DNA of 64,000 nt from Diplolepis rosae (GCA_030998225.1 JAPYXD010000466.1:1219001-1283000), one strand, 5' to 3'. Shown: positions 1 through 10,797, numbered from the stretch's first letter. A program made the numbers and translations. The notes: generated by a model from the sequence alone, not told the origin.

Positions 1-1675
1 TAGTCTCACTGAGGCTTGGTCTCGCGCTTGCAATGTCGTGAATTCCTTCTTCATTTCCCCCAGAAAGGTCTTGATCATCCGGTTGAAGTAATTCAGACGC
101 ATCTTCAAGTTCCGAAGAATCCTCTTCCTCGCCTGATTCACTTTCAGACGATGAAAAATTTTGTATATCAGGTAAATTTTCTGTGTATTGAGGTAAAATA
201 CCCGGCAGCCAAAGGTCCTCATGTGTGACAAGTCCGGCACTTTGCCCGTCCACAACTCGTACGGGGTTCTGCCGTTTAGGCTCTTAGACGGTAATCGATT
301 ACGAATGTAGTTGGCAGTGTTAACTGCTTCGGCCCAAAATGACTGCGGTAACTTTGAATCTAGAAGAAGGCATCTAGCAGTATCAAGAAGAATTCGGTTT
401 TTCCTTTCGGCAGTACCGTTTTGTTCCGGATTGTACGGTACTATTAGTCTCCGAGTGATACCTCGTTTCTTCAAATACTCGTTGAATTCCAGGCTCGAAT
501 ATTCGCCTCCGTTATCGGACTGTAAACACTTCACTGTCTTACCTTGCTGGTTTTCGACAAGGGCTATATATTCCTTCGTTGCGTTGGATACTTCTGCTTT
601 TGATTTCAGGAACTTAACTTCACACCATTTAGAGCGATCGTCGATGAACTCGACGTAATATTTTGCTCCGCCCAAGGAGTTAACCCTCATAGGTCCGCAT
701 ACGTCAGTATGAATTATGTCCAGTATTTCACTCTTTCGGTTCGAATTTTTTGGAAATGAGGTTCTTGACATTTTTCCTTGAATGCAAATCTCGCAATTTG
801 GCATTGGTTTTGAGTTCTTAAGTAATACGCCTGTCACTGAATCTTTGTGTAAAGCACTTAAAATGTCTTTTGTATTTGCATGACCGAGTCGTTTATGCAA
901 CAATTTGAGCGAAATTTCCTTTTGTTTTGAATAAGCCGATGCGACACAAGCGCCCTCCTCGATCTCTCGCACAAAGTATAAGTCCCCTCTTCTGTGTGCA
1001 GAGAGTTCCACGTTGCCATTCGAGTCTAAAATTTCCGCACCATTCTTTTTAAAAATCACCGTATATCCACGGTCGGTAATCTTTGCAACCGGTAAAAGAC
1101 TTGTTCTAAGATCTGGCACATGTGACGCGTTGGTGAGAGACACACTCTTTTTACCTTCTGAGATTCTTGCTACGAACTTCACAGTTCCCTTTCCGTTGAT
1201 TTCAGTTATCGAACTGTTAGCGAGATTTAATATACCGTGATCAGAACTACTAATTTCGAGAAATTTTTTTGAATCATTGCAAAGGTTCGTTGTCGCCCCG
1301 CTGTCGAGACACCAATTCTGTGTCTGTGTAGTCGTTTGAAGCGCTGTTGTTTCCGCAATATTCAAACACAAGTCTTCAGTTAATTTGGCAGATTGTTTTC
1401 TGCTTTTGTAAAATCTGCAATCTGCTTTCTTGTGTCCCGTTTTTTAGCATATAAAGCACCGAAATTCAGTCGCGTTCTTCTCTTTTTCCGATTCTTTTCC
1501 ACGCGATTCAGCCTTATTTCGACGACCAAAATTTTTATTAACAAACATAGCGTCCGATGTTTCCTGTCGCCCTCCGTTCTTTCGAGCGTCATCCTCTTCT
1601 ATAATTTTTGAACGAAGAGCATCTGGTAACGGGAGATCGTCTCGTGATTCGATCGCGCACCTGAAATTCTCGAAT
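1..1675 (-). pseudogene. Copia pol: zinc knuckle, protease and integrase
   Basis: The minus strand carries a CCHC zinc knuckle near 1415-1460, but a stop codon (1444-1446) sits inside it, between the second Cys and the His. Downstream the frame is open to the window edge. The protease motif WCLDSGATT has its catalytic DSG at about 1297-1305. The integrase shows the HHCC finger (LGHANTKD and CEIC, about 780-905) and then the three catalytic acidic residues: D in IIHTDVCGP, D in LQSDNGGEY and E in NGTAERKN (about 390-720). After a GCRVF motif the sequence turns into an acidic Ser/Glu-rich linker, but in the neighbouring frame, so a frameshift or deletion lies near 185. The stop inside the knuckle is the clearest inactivating lesion. 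Confidence 0.88.
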
Positions 1676-1678
1676 TAA

Positions 1679-2150
1679 CTAACTAACTATTTTAACTAAC
1701 TGATCAAGATGAATTTCAATATTCATATCGCCCAGTTTATCCACCGTATAGAAGAAGTCGTTTAAGTGATCGCGCACATCGCTTCCCTCAGTCATCTTGT
1801 GTAAGGTTAACCTCTTCAAGAGCATCGCTTTCCTGGCCGGGCCTTGCGATTCGTAAATTTCACGTAATGGTGTCCACATGCTGCGAGAAGTTTCACAGTT
1901 TTTCACTTGTTTGAGTTCACTCGGAGATATCGATAAAATTATATCCGACCTTGCTTTTTGATCGTTTTTCTCCCACGCTTGCACCAGCGCGGCGTTCTCG
2001 TTGTTAGCACCAGGCTCCGGTTTTACATTTGTTCCGTTAACGTATTCCCACGAATCGAACTTCACTAGCACGGCTTGCATTTGTAACTTCCAAGTATCGT
2101 AGTTACTTTTATTGAGAAGCTCAATTCTTAAGACACTTGAGGAAACATGG
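1679..2150 (-). pseudogene. Copia gag (UBN2-type capsid region), degenerate
   Basis: The minus-strand frame encodes the gag-like region of copia polyproteins: a leading segment ending in NKSNYDTWKLQMQA, followed by acidic and helical sequence containing SRSMWTPLREIYESQ and a conserved heptad-rich stretch near LLKRLTLHKM. The reading frame extends upstream of the first methionine at 2080 to about 2150. It ends at a stop near 1679, where the family normally continues without interruption. A short repetitive TTAGTTAGTTAA patch there looks like a small deletion or replacement that breaks the frame. Gag continues in another frame from about 1675 to the zinc knuckle. The role in an intact element is capsid formation. 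Confidence 0.8.
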
Positions 2151-2240
2151 TTGGATTTTTCTAGTCACTTTGCACGTGCACCGATTCGCGTCGTGTATGA
2201 ACGTTCACTCGATTCTTGTAACTTTTTTTCTTTTTTTAAA

Positions 2241-2263
2241 GGCTCGAAACTGGGCCCATAACC
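2241..2263 (-). other. Copia-type tRNA primer-binding site
   Basis: Immediately after the LTR the minus strand reads GGTTATGGGCCCAG, the sequence used by copia-class elements to pair with an internal fragment of initiator methionine tRNA. It lies between LTR and gag, as expected. Confidence 0.75.
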
Positions 2264-2482
2264 TGTTAGACTTAAAGTGAGATCTGAACAGTGGAAAGTG
2301 AAAAAACAAACGACTAGTCCTAAAAGTCAATTTTATTGTGTAACAGTAAGAAAAGAAGTGGACGACATGAATATCGATGGGAAGAGACGGCGGAACTGAA
2401 CTGTTCCGTAATATAACCTAAACTGATTGTTAGTTGATGTCACTACAATCGATGAGCCGGGACTCGTTTGAATTGTCTAACA
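2264..2482 (-). repeat. 5' LTR of the copia element
   Basis: Read on the minus strand the repeat opens with TGTTAGA and closes with TCTAACA, a perfect short inverted terminus, and lies directly before the primer-binding site. The opening heptamer recurs at 2489-2495, so the LTR could be 13 bp longer. Its partner LTR is outside the window, so the length of about 220 bp rests on these end motifs only. Confidence 0.75.
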
Positions 2483-3775
2483 TTACATTCTAACATCTTT
2501 TAGGGTCTCCATTGAGTTCCCTGACCTTCCCTATTTCCCTCGTGTTGATTATTTCGTCTATTTGAGTTATTTCTTAACTGACTACCTTGTGCATTTTTAT
2601 TTGTTAATTGTTGAACAAATTGAAAACAGGTTGCTGCTGTGTGACCTATTTTCTGACAGATTTTTACAAAATCTCGATTGTTATATGATGATTTCTCAAC
2701 TTCTTGGAATAGTGAATGTTGTCTGTTTCCTCTTCGCAGTTCCTTTCTGGCTGTTAAATTTCTTTCTTCTCGTACTGCCCTTTCTACTATTTCGTTGAAT
2801 TTACCGGCTGTTACTTTTCGTATTTCTAATTCTGGTTTTAAACCTCGGAGAAAACAATTGATCGCGTCTCTTTCCAGATTTCTTTCAAATTCAGCAGCTT
2901 CTTTGCCACTATTATTTTGTTTATGACATTCGAGGATTTCTGCTGCTATTTCTTGTATGCTTATTGCATAGGATAAAACACTTTCATTTTTCGACATATA
3001 TATTCTACTTAAATCTCCTTCTAAATGGTATACACTTTTTGAAGGGGCAGAAATTGTTTTCAATTTTGAAATGAATTCTTCTAAATTATTATAATAATTT
3101 CCGATCATACATCTTCTTGCTTCTCCTGTAAGTTTGCTTCTTAATAATTTTACCAAATTTGCTTTTGAATTTGGGACCATTTCTTTGGCCTCTTTGCCAG
3201 CTTCAATAAAAATAGTTAATGGTACTTTACTTGATCCGTCAAAATATGGCACAATCTTTAAAGCATCTCGTAGAGATACTTGTTGGTTTGTTAGTAAATT
3301 CGTAAATTCGTCATTTCGGTAGATTGTATTGGTAGATTCTTATTTGGTAAATTATTTGGTGATATTTCTGTATCAGATTTTCTAGAGGTTGAATATGGGT
3401 GTGAAAATTTTAGCGAATTAAGAGCCTGTTCAATAGTTGCAGAGTCGTCAAGCGTAATTTGATTGATTTTATTTGATAATTATTCTCGAAATTGTTGCGA
3501 TTCTAAATTAAGATTATTTAATATTGCTATTTGATTAAAAGATTCCGGAGTCCTATTTAGTTGCGATTTTGTTGCAAATGGATTTATTGATTCCTATCTT
3601 TTTTGAGGTGGGGTAAAAATTTTATTATTTGAAATATCACCAGATTGATTCGGGCATAAAGTTCTATCATCTAAGGTAGAGTATGCTGTGATGTTTTCAA
3701 ATATTGATTTTCTCTTAGTGTTATATCCCCTACGGTGTCGGCAAATGATTGCTTAATTTGTGGTGTATCGTTATA

Positions 3776-4689
3776 CGAGGTCTGTCCGGAAAGTATCGGG
3801 CCTACCTTCATATCTCCGCGCCATAGTGTTCAAGCGACCTCTGCGGGGCATGAACGTCAACAGTAAAGCCTCACGAACCTATGTATACACAGATAGGCGA
3901 GAAACTCGCCGAAAAGTAGTTAACCAATCGTCGTTCCCTATACCTATCGGTTGCGTGCTGACATCTGCCGGACGTATAGTTCATTCGCAGCGTGTCTTTG
4001 TTTACAAAGCTATTTTTGAGTTCGGAGGATTTTGTGATTGTTAAAAATGACTGAAAAACAAGATCAACGAATTTGCATTAAATTTTGTTTTTAACTCGGA
4101 AAAACGAGTTCGGAAACTATTTAGATGATGCAGAAGGCCTTTGGGAATGAGTGTATAGTATGAGCGAAACACGAATAAAAGAGTGGTATAATCGATTCAA
4201 AGGAGGCCGCACTTCTATTGATAGTGATTCTCGTTCTGGCCGACCTTCGATGGCAAAAACATTGGATAATATTGAGCGGGTGCGACTTGCGATTGAAGGT
4301 GATCGTCGATTAACTGTTCGTCAACTAGAAAATGATCTCGCAATTCCGAAAACTACTGTTTGGCAAATTTTGAACAAGATTTTAGGAATGACTCGCGTGT
4401 GTGCGGTGTCTGGCCTCTTCACCACGATAACACACCACGCATTCATCGAATCTTGTAAACACAGTATCGCATTGCTTTGAAAACCTCCGTACTCAAACTC
4501 AATAAACCACTCAAAGGACAGCGATTCTATTACAAAACGACGGTTGAAAATAATGCGATGAGCGTACTCAAGGCCATCCATAAAAGTGAGTTCCTAAAGT
4601 GTTTTGAGAAGTGGAAACATCGCTGGAACCGTGTTGTTCAATCAAGCGGGGATATAAAGGTAGGCCCGATACTTTCCGGACAGACCTCA
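3776..4689 (+). mobile_element. Mariner DNA transposon, internally deleted
   Basis: Terminal inverted repeats of about 33 bp (GAGGTCTGTCCGGAAAGTAT and onward) face each other at 3776 and 4689, and both ends are flanked by TA (3774-3775 and 4690-4691), the mariner target duplication. The length of 914 bp is short for this group (about 1.3 kb), which fits the loss of the central transposase region. It sits inside a gypsy-type gag. Confidence 0.93.
4047..4640 (+). pseudogene. Mariner transposase remnant, catalytic core deleted
   Basis: The sequence begins with ATG and MTEKQDQRICIKFCF, a mariner N-terminus. It continues after frame lesions with the helix-turn-helix part (RIKEWYNRFKGGRTS, RSGRPSMAKT, then LTVRQLENDLAIPKTTVWQI). 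After about position 4395 it jumps to the region of the third catalytic aspartate (an H-D-N-T-P remnant in another frame near 4425) and then the C-terminal tail (KCFEKWKHRWNRVV). The first two catalytic aspartates are gone, so the copy cannot be active by itself. Intact mariner transposase is about 345 residues. Confidence 0.88.
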
Positions 4690-4952
4690 TAATTATCTCC
4701 TGTAATGATTATGCTATTATTTGGTTTGATAAAAGTTTTGAATTTATCAAAAAATAGATTTTTTGGATTTTCTGTTTCGATAATTGATTTACTTGGAGTA
4801 CTGATTTTGGGTTTGGAAACATTTCCAACACTGATATCTAATAGATCACTTTTTTTTAAAACATTTCATGTTTCTGAATGTTTTGAATCCCTTGCAGTAT
4901 TTTCCTGATTTTTTCGTTTTGGTTTAGGTGGACCTTGCGAAGTTTCTTCCAT

Positions 4953-5376
4953 TTCTTTCGCTTAAGTTGGGTTTTTCCTTGCTTGACTACGAGTTACAGT
5001 GCCTTTATTATTTTTTTTTTGCAACTGGAATAATTTTTCGTTTCCTAACAATCTTTAATTAATTTAACCTTATTTTTCCCTGAAGTGCAAATATTTGTTA
5101 TTCTGGGCAAAAAATTGAGCACCTGGATTTTAAAACTCGCCGCGCTCTCGGAAACAGGTAAAAGTATTGTCCACTGGGTCAAAATGAAGGTTTGAAAAAA
5201 ATGTTTTTTAATTTAAAAAATTAATATATATTCGAATAGAGCATGTTCAGCCCCATATTTTTTCTAAGTGAAATTTTTTTATCCTTTCATTATTTTCTTC
5301 AATAAAAAATAAAAATACGAAATTTTTCCTTCGAGAAAAAGTGGTTTTTTAAACATTTAACTCGTCATTTCTCAGC
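4953..5376. other. AT-rich sequence, no feature recognised
   Basis: This 420-bp stretch between the gypsy gag start and the next transposon is AT-rich. It could contain the 5' untranslated region of the gypsy element, but no LTR or primer-binding site was seen. Confidence 0.4.
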
Positions 5377-5662
5377 AAAAAATGTATGAAATGATTTGAG
5401 ATTTTCAGGACTTATATAAAACATACCACTAAAGCCGGTAAGGTCCTTTAAATAATTGAAATCTAGGAAAGGTTAACCTACAAAAAACTTCTATCGAGAA
5501 AGTTGTTTCCATATGTACAAAGAAATTTTTCTGAAAATTTGAGATTATTCGGATGAAAACTACAGGAGTTCTATGGATTATTATTAAAAACTTCTCGGCA
5601 GCCGCATCTCGCCTCGGGCATCGAGCAGGTGCCAAAGTGCAAGCTGCCGGTCGCATCTCCTT
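5377..5662 (+). repeat. Left terminal inverted repeat of the 3.6-kb transposon
   Basis: This arm is matched in inverted orientation by 8629-8981. Shared landmarks include the pieces reading TCGAGAAAGTTGTTTCCATA and CGGCAGCCGCATCTCGCCTC. Confidence 0.88.
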
Positions 5663-6659
5663 TTTTCAATGTTTCTATTTACAGGATCGTTACCTAGCGT
5701 GTAATTTAACAAAACAGTAAAACCCGCTTCATAGCCAATTTCGAAAAAGAAAATCTTTTTAAAAAATCCTGGTATTTCTTATCCTTTGCTATGTTAACGA
5801 TTCACAATGGATCTGTTAGGATAGTGGTAGTGCTCCAGCTTTGTAATTATTCGAAGTTGCGTGCTCGATACTCGTTGACTGCATTATTTTTTTTTTTAAT
5901 TTTATTTATCTAAATATTTATTACTTCACTTCTCTGATAAAAGTTTTTAGAATTATGCAAATATAATACTTTTTAACACTAATTTTTTATTTTAAAATCG
6001 CTTTTTCGACAATGTTTTTACCTTTTCGCAAAAAATCTTTTCTCCTACCAAAATTATTGATTTTGATTTTGTAATATTTTGTAATATTTGTATATTAATG
6101 AATATTTTTACAAATAATTCTTGTTTTGACCTCCGCAACTGTCAGAAAATAAATAAATTTTATTGGGAAGATCTAATGCAAGTTCTCGTTTAATAGAGTC
6201 CAGAAGAAGATTGCACACTGTGTTAGAACCTTTTTTTAAATTGCCTTCAATGAAAAAGTACATATAACTGCGCTTGTGATCACTGAAAACATTAACATTC
6301 AAAACGTGTAACCAAATTAAACGTCGGTAAAATTGATCTGAAACGGGAAGGTTAGGCAGCGGCAAATTTTGACCAAAATCAAATTCCAGACACAATGATT
6401 TCTTGTCGCTCAAAATTGATTTTTTCAAAGCTCTCTAATTTTCCTCGCTTGTTTTATGTCCTTTATACTCGTCGTTATCTTTATGATTTCTGTTTTCATA
6501 ACAAAAATTAGAGACATCGGTGCGAGGTTTGGATAATCCGAAATTAAGATTGTGTTCAAAATATTTAATGTAAGTTGATTCACTAAATGGAGGTTTTAAA
6601 TCACCTGTTTTTTGTGCATAGAAATCAATGAATAATTTGTACATTTTGCTTACATTTAA

Positions 6660-7764
6660 GGTAATAGTCTGGTAACTTGGGTTCAAAAAATCGAAAATTT
6701 TTTTTTTGCATAATTTGAAAGTACAATGTCTTGAGAATATACTGTGAAAATTTCAGACAGAAATTCGAAATATTTCGGGAGTTATAACGAGTTTCCTAGA
6801 GCGCCTCGGAGTCCAACCTTTAAGGAAAGATGTTTAGGAAGAAACACACAGAATAATAACGAGGCTTTTAATCATGTTTTGCACCAAAACATATTTTTTT
6901 AGGCCATAAAACGTTAGAAATTGCTGCATTCACTGCAGCATGTATATTTAACGAAGGATTTTTCCCAGTACTAAAAATATTAGAAGTCATGGACGTTACG
7001 CTTGGCCCGTGCGCTGTCGCGTTTGCAAAATCCTACAATAAATCTCGGATTGCAAAAGCGGAAAATGCCACAGCAATGTCATCGAAAGAAGCCCGAAAGA
7101 GTCGAAGAGCGGACAAAGTTGCGGAGAATGATGCCTATGAAGAGGATGAAGGCATATTATACGCTCCAGGCATAGACGATTGACGTAAGTATAAGTTTAC
7201 TTATGAAAATTTGTTGTTGAACTTTAAACGCGTTTTTCTCAAAACATTGTTTTTCTGGTCGGCCCGGGTCCTAACTTTTTTTCTACTGAACCGATTGCTT
7301 TCAAATTTTAACAGGCTGTTCTACATGCTTATAGTTCTCGTCGGTACTAACGAGAAGTTTTTCACCCCTAACTTTTTATTTTACAACCCTTTCTTTGCTA
7401 AAATAAAAGGACTTTTTTTTTCAAAGTCCGCCATTTTGTTATTTTCCCTTGAAATTTAACTTCAGTAGTTCCGACCAGAATGACATGTCTATAGATTAAG
7501 AATAATCAAGAATATTCGATTTCAGATAACATCAAGAGCCAAAATCACCCGGGCCACCCACGTGCATTTTTTTGAGATTCCAACTTCGAGTGACAATAAT
7601 AATAGTAATAAACTATTAAATTTTTTCAAATAAATTTTTTTTTATATTTTCAATATGTAAATAAAAACACTCTAAATATTCAAGATAATTCATTTTTATT
7701 TTCCTATAAAAAACCACCCTCCAAAGAAGTCATGAAAATAGGCATAAGTTACCAGACTACTACC
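6660..7764 (+). mobile_element. Kolobok-like DNA transposon fragment nested in another transposon
   Basis: Inverted ends GGTARTAGTCTGGTAACTT lie at 6660-6678 and 7746-7764, and each is flanked by TTAA (6656-6659 and 7765-7768). TTAA duplications mark Kolobok and piggyBac. The coding fragment inside is not piggyBac-like. Removing the 1105 bp and one TTAA leaves the host transposase frame open across the site. At 1.1 kb the element is a deletion derivative. The Kolobok assignment is inferred from TSD and TIR and has not been tested by search. Confidence 0.75.
6830..7183 (+). pseudogene. C-terminal fragment of a Kolobok/Mutator-like transposase
   Basis: The plus-strand reading starts near 6830 with a RCLGRNTQNNNEAFNHVLH-like segment and shifts frame around 6895. 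It then continues GHKTLEIAAFTAACIFNEGF, VMDVTLGP, SSKEARKSRRADK and a closing EGILYAPGIDD before a stop at 7181-7183. This tail (acidic, ending in a Y-x-P-G motif) is common at the C-terminus of large insect transposase-derived proteins. No N-terminal THAP or catalytic region is present. A second, shorter relative occurs at 59079-59292 in this window. The molecular role of the tail is unknown. Confidence 0.7.
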
Positions 7765-8628
7765 TTAAATCTGGATTCTCAAAATATTGCAGCAACGACT
7801 TTTCTCGTCTATAATGTGATTCAGTATGCGGTATCATCAAACAATGCTCAAGAATCATTTTCTTAATATCGTCCGTCATTCGCAAACGATGATTCTCATG
7901 TGTACCCCGATTGTCTCCCAAAGTATCATTGTTTTTTAGTTTACTTTGAACAGAAGCGAAGCGACCTTTATTTATTTGTAATACACGACACAAAAAATTT
8001 CGACAAACAGGTTCATGCTTCGTTTGCGAGTGAAAACAATAATCCCAGTAAGTAATGGGTTTTCTTTGCTCATTATGCACCCCATTACCAAGCTTCGTTT
8101 TCATTAGAGAACTTAACATCAGATTTTGAGATTTATAATCACCTGCAGATTGCCAAAATGTCCAATGAAATTTTTGTTGCTCAGAAGCTTCAATTTTCTC
8201 GAAGCAGTTTTTTGCACAGCAAGACGTAACAATTTCAAAATTTTTGGCAGGTACAGTTTTCCCAGAATGTGATATGTACTCCTTTCCCTAGTAATTGAAT
8301 ATGTATTTATAACAAACAGTTAAAAATAAAAACAATTCCAACAATAGAAACGCTCACCTCGTTTTTGGCTTTTTTAATAATATTCTTTTTGTAAGAACTT
8401 TCATTTCTAGTTCTTTTTTTGCCATAAAACTCTTTATCATTTTTATCACACATCGTAAATAATTTATAAATAAAACATCTAAAACAACCGGACAAATGAT
8501 TGCAAAAATACTGCGAAACGAATACAATTTGTAGGAGCCGAAATAAACATGAATCTTCAAAATAATGCTTTTATACTCTCTGCTTCTTTAAAAGTGTCCT
8601 TGAATGTATGTAAACAAAAACATCACAA

Positions 8629-8981
8629 CAAAAGAGATGCGACCGACAACTTGCACTTTGGCGAGGCGAGATGCGGCTGCCGAGAAGTTTTTAATAATAA
8701 TCCATAGAACTCCTGTAGTTTTCATCCGAATAATCTCAAATTTTCAGAAAAATTTCTTTGTACATATGGGAACAACTTTCTCGCTAGAAGTTTTTTGTAG
8801 GTTAAACTTCCCCAGATACTTTTTGTCGGCGAAGTTAGAAAAATAAGAAATACGGCGCGCATCAATTTGTTATTAAATATCTATAAACAATTGCATATTT
8901 CAATTATTTAAATGATCTTACCGGCTTCAGTGGTATGTTTTACATAAGTCCTGAAAGTCTCAAATCATTTCATACATTTTT
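8629..8981 (-). repeat. Right terminal inverted repeat of the 3.6-kb transposon
   Basis: This is the inverted partner of 5377-5662. It lacks about 15 bp near the inner end and has an added AT-rich stretch around 8822-8895. Confidence 0.88.
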
Positions 8982-8984
8982 ATG

Positions 8985-10724
8985 TATTTGTGACCGAGGA
9001 AAAAGAATTGTGGGGAGTCTTATAAGGTAAAAGCACCAATAGCCGGACGTCTAAGGAAATGTCATTCAATTTTTTGTATTAATCGTTCTAAATGTGATGC
9101 GGAATCAAGAATTGCCGCGATTATTTTGATGTATGTGTCCTCCCTACTATAACAAAAAGTCCAGAGTTGTGTTAAATCTGAATAATCCATTTTAATAATT
9201 CTTTTCATTATATAATGATCTGGAGCCAATTCCCGGACGGGTAAAATGAATTGATCCAATAGCCGGACAGCGCTGCACCAATGCTCGGACAAGAGAATAT
9301 TATAATTTGATTGATATAGATTTGATATTTTTTAAGCATAAGAAACACTGGGAAATATTTACGGAAACATTTTTTAGGTCTACGCTTATAAAAAAAAAAT
9401 ATGGAAAAGATTTTGCAAATAGAATATATTATATTTAGAGCATAAAGCACTTATTTTGTCAATCGTTTTCGCCTTATATCCTCAATCGCATTAATAATAT
9501 CCGCTTTGGTATAAAGCTTTTTAATCTTTTTTTTTTATACTTTTTCCATGATCTATAATAAAGACACCAAATATATAAAACCCAGAAAATACATATGTTA
9601 AAATGAAAATACTTTCTCAAAATATCAGATTTTCAGCAAATCCATAATTCAAACATTATTTCTTTAAAAACTTATTCATTATCAATCATACTTTATCATT
9701 ATTATTGAAAATTATCATTCAAAAAGATCAAAAAGTGGGGAAATTTCACTCTGAAATCCATATTTTCATTGTTCTCAATGTAAAATCAACAAGAAAATAA
9801 ACGTCAAATGTCAATTGAGATTGGACTAATTAAAATATGTTTAAAGTAATTTACCTAATATTTTATCAGATAGATATCTTCTATGAATTGAAAACAATCA
9901 AATACTTACCACATTTCTCGAAAATATCAACAGCACTTTTTAAACTTCGTATTCGTTTTTGTAATAATCTTTTCGTCCGGTGACTAGAGCGAAAACAAAA
10001 TAAGTGCAATGTATCTACGGAAACGCGTGCGGTTATTAGGCAAAACGAATATTCATTGACCTAATAACCGGATTTAGAATATTTAATTAAAGTAAAATTT
10101 TTTTAATTTTGAAAAATATTATGATGTAGATAAAGCATTTGACTTCAGTGTAACACGTATTAAAATGAAAAATGAGGGTAAATGGCAATGTTATTTGCTT
10201 AACAAAGACAATGTGTCAGTTAGTTTATAGAACAGATTTCGCTACATTTCGACCAGCCTTGTGCTTCAGTAGAGAAATATTTTTTTCTTGGCGAAGTTTT
10301 AATTTCTAATTCAACAAATTTTTCACTTTTTTAAAGTGTACGTTTCGAGGTTTGTATACGTTACACCAAAATAGCGATAAATGATTCATAAATCTCTAAT
10401 TTTGAGAAAAATTCATGGCTCTGTCCGGCTATTGGGTACCGTCCGGCTATTGGTGCTTTTACCTTAGTTGATTAGTTTAGTTTCAAAATTTTTTGATTCA
10501 GAGTTATCTGGTGTTGATTTGGTCGAAAATGTTTCAAATTTTCCTTCTTCGACTTTACGAGCAGACTTTGAAATGAATTTTCTTGTCTTCTCTAACAATT
10601 TTTCGAAAAAATTCGAGAATTCAATATCACTTTTAATCTCCTTAACTTCTAAAACTTTCACAAGTGACTTAGTCGTAATTTTTCGGGAAGATTTAAAGGT
10701 ACGTCTAAATGAGGGTGAAGACAT
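8985..10724 (-). pseudogene. Hypothetical small ORF, copy 1, interrupted by a 1.44-kb transposon
   Basis: This minus-strand ORF begins with ATG at 10724 (MSSPSFRRTFKSSRK) and encodes a Lys/Ser/Glu-rich protein. It runs into the transposon at 10465 after ETKLIN and would continue beyond it at 9022 with a YKTPHNSFSSVTNT-like tail. The insertion falls inside the Tyr codon. It is a close paralogue of 10798-11118. The product is not recognised: it has no signal peptide or membrane segment, and its composition is that of a charged, probably disordered protein. Confidence 0.45.
9025..10464. mobile_element. Non-autonomous TA-flanked DNA transposon with repeated subterminal motif
   Basis: Terminal inverted repeats of 24 bp begin AGGTAAAAGCACCAATAGCC at both ends, flanked by TA (9023-9024 and 10465-10466). 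The uninterrupted sequence is available for comparison at 10850-10870 and shows a single TA, which proves the insertion. The core CCAATAGCCGGAC recurs, exact or degenerate, near 9036, 9226, 9256, 9278, 10029, 10060, 10423 and 10441. No transposase was recognised. The TA duplication suggests the Tc1/mariner/pogo group. Confidence 0.88.
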
Positions 10725-10797
10725 TTAAAAATACAGTGTTTTACAAAATATGACATTTATATTTTTGATTTTGTAAATTGTATATTTTTCTTATTTA

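Larger units (their letters stand above)
1..2495 (-). mobile_element. Ty1/copia LTR retrotransposon, 5' portion, cut by window edge
   Basis: On the minus strand the order is LTR, primer-binding site, gag, zinc knuckle, protease, integrase, which is the copia order (integrase before reverse transcriptase). Reverse transcriptase, RNase H and the 3' LTR would lie to the left of the window. The element sits directly against the 3' end of a gypsy-type gag that ends at 2500, so it probably inserted into that older element. Several lesions (a stop in the zinc knuckle, a small deletion near 1675 and a frame change near 185) show it is inactive. The outer LTR edge is either 2482 or 2495, because the end motif occurs twice. 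Confidence 0.9.
2500..4952 (-). pseudogene. Gypsy-type LTR retrotransposon gag, interrupted by a mariner
   Basis: The minus-strand reading frame starts at an ATG at 4950-4952 and ends at a stop at 2500-2502. The C-terminal half (3340 to 2500) has a typical retrotransposon capsid layout: YFDGSSKVPLTIFIEA, then EARRCMIG, then FLRGLKPELE, and a basic tail with a damaged zinc knuckle in which the first Cys is lost (ICQKIGHTAATC remains). The N-terminal half is polar and Ser/Thr-rich. Lesions include in-frame stops near 3597 and 3478, a frame change near 3310, and the 914-bp mariner at 3776-4689. The same frame continues on both sides of the mariner, so the gag predates that insertion. Pol would lie beyond the copia element to the left. 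No LTR was found to the right of 4952. Confidence 0.75.
6108..8119 (-). pseudogene. Transposase remnant (SDSCGGQNKN family), split by a Kolobok-like insertion
   Basis: On the minus strand 8119-7765 encodes a Cys/His-containing N-terminal part (TKHEPVCRNFLCRVLQIN, then PHTESHYRREKS, ending FENPDL). The frame resumes after the insertion at 6659 with LNVSKMYKLFIDFYAQKTGD, FGLSKPRTDVSNFC and, after an in-frame stop (6435-6437), DFGQNLPLPNLP, FYRRLIWLHVLNVN and LFSDSCGGQNKN. The D in that last motif is probably a catalytic residue of a DDE fold. It stops at about 6108, so the third acidic region is missing. The insertion lies precisely between FENPDL and NVSKMY. In related proteins these join directly, so the gene was continuous before the insertion. 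It moves DNA in intact relatives; this copy is dead. Confidence 0.8.
5377..8981 (-). mobile_element. DDE-type DNA transposon with about 300-bp terminal inverted repeats
   Basis: Near-identical inverted arms lie at 5377-5662 and 8629-8981. Both start at the outer edge with AAAAATGTATGAAATG and pass through ACCACT(A/G)AAGCCGGTAAG. Between them a minus-strand transposase remnant is found, plus a Kolobok-like insertion at 6660-7764. The right arm carries an extra stretch of roughly 60-70 bp. I could not define a target-site duplication. The superfamily is uncertain; the transposase resembles a widespread arthropod and cnidarian family that may be Sola. Confidence 0.8.

Noticed and set aside
311..658. 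Plus-strand ORF of 115 codons
   Set aside because: It is the complement of the copia integrase, whose minus-strand frame carries all catalytic motifs.
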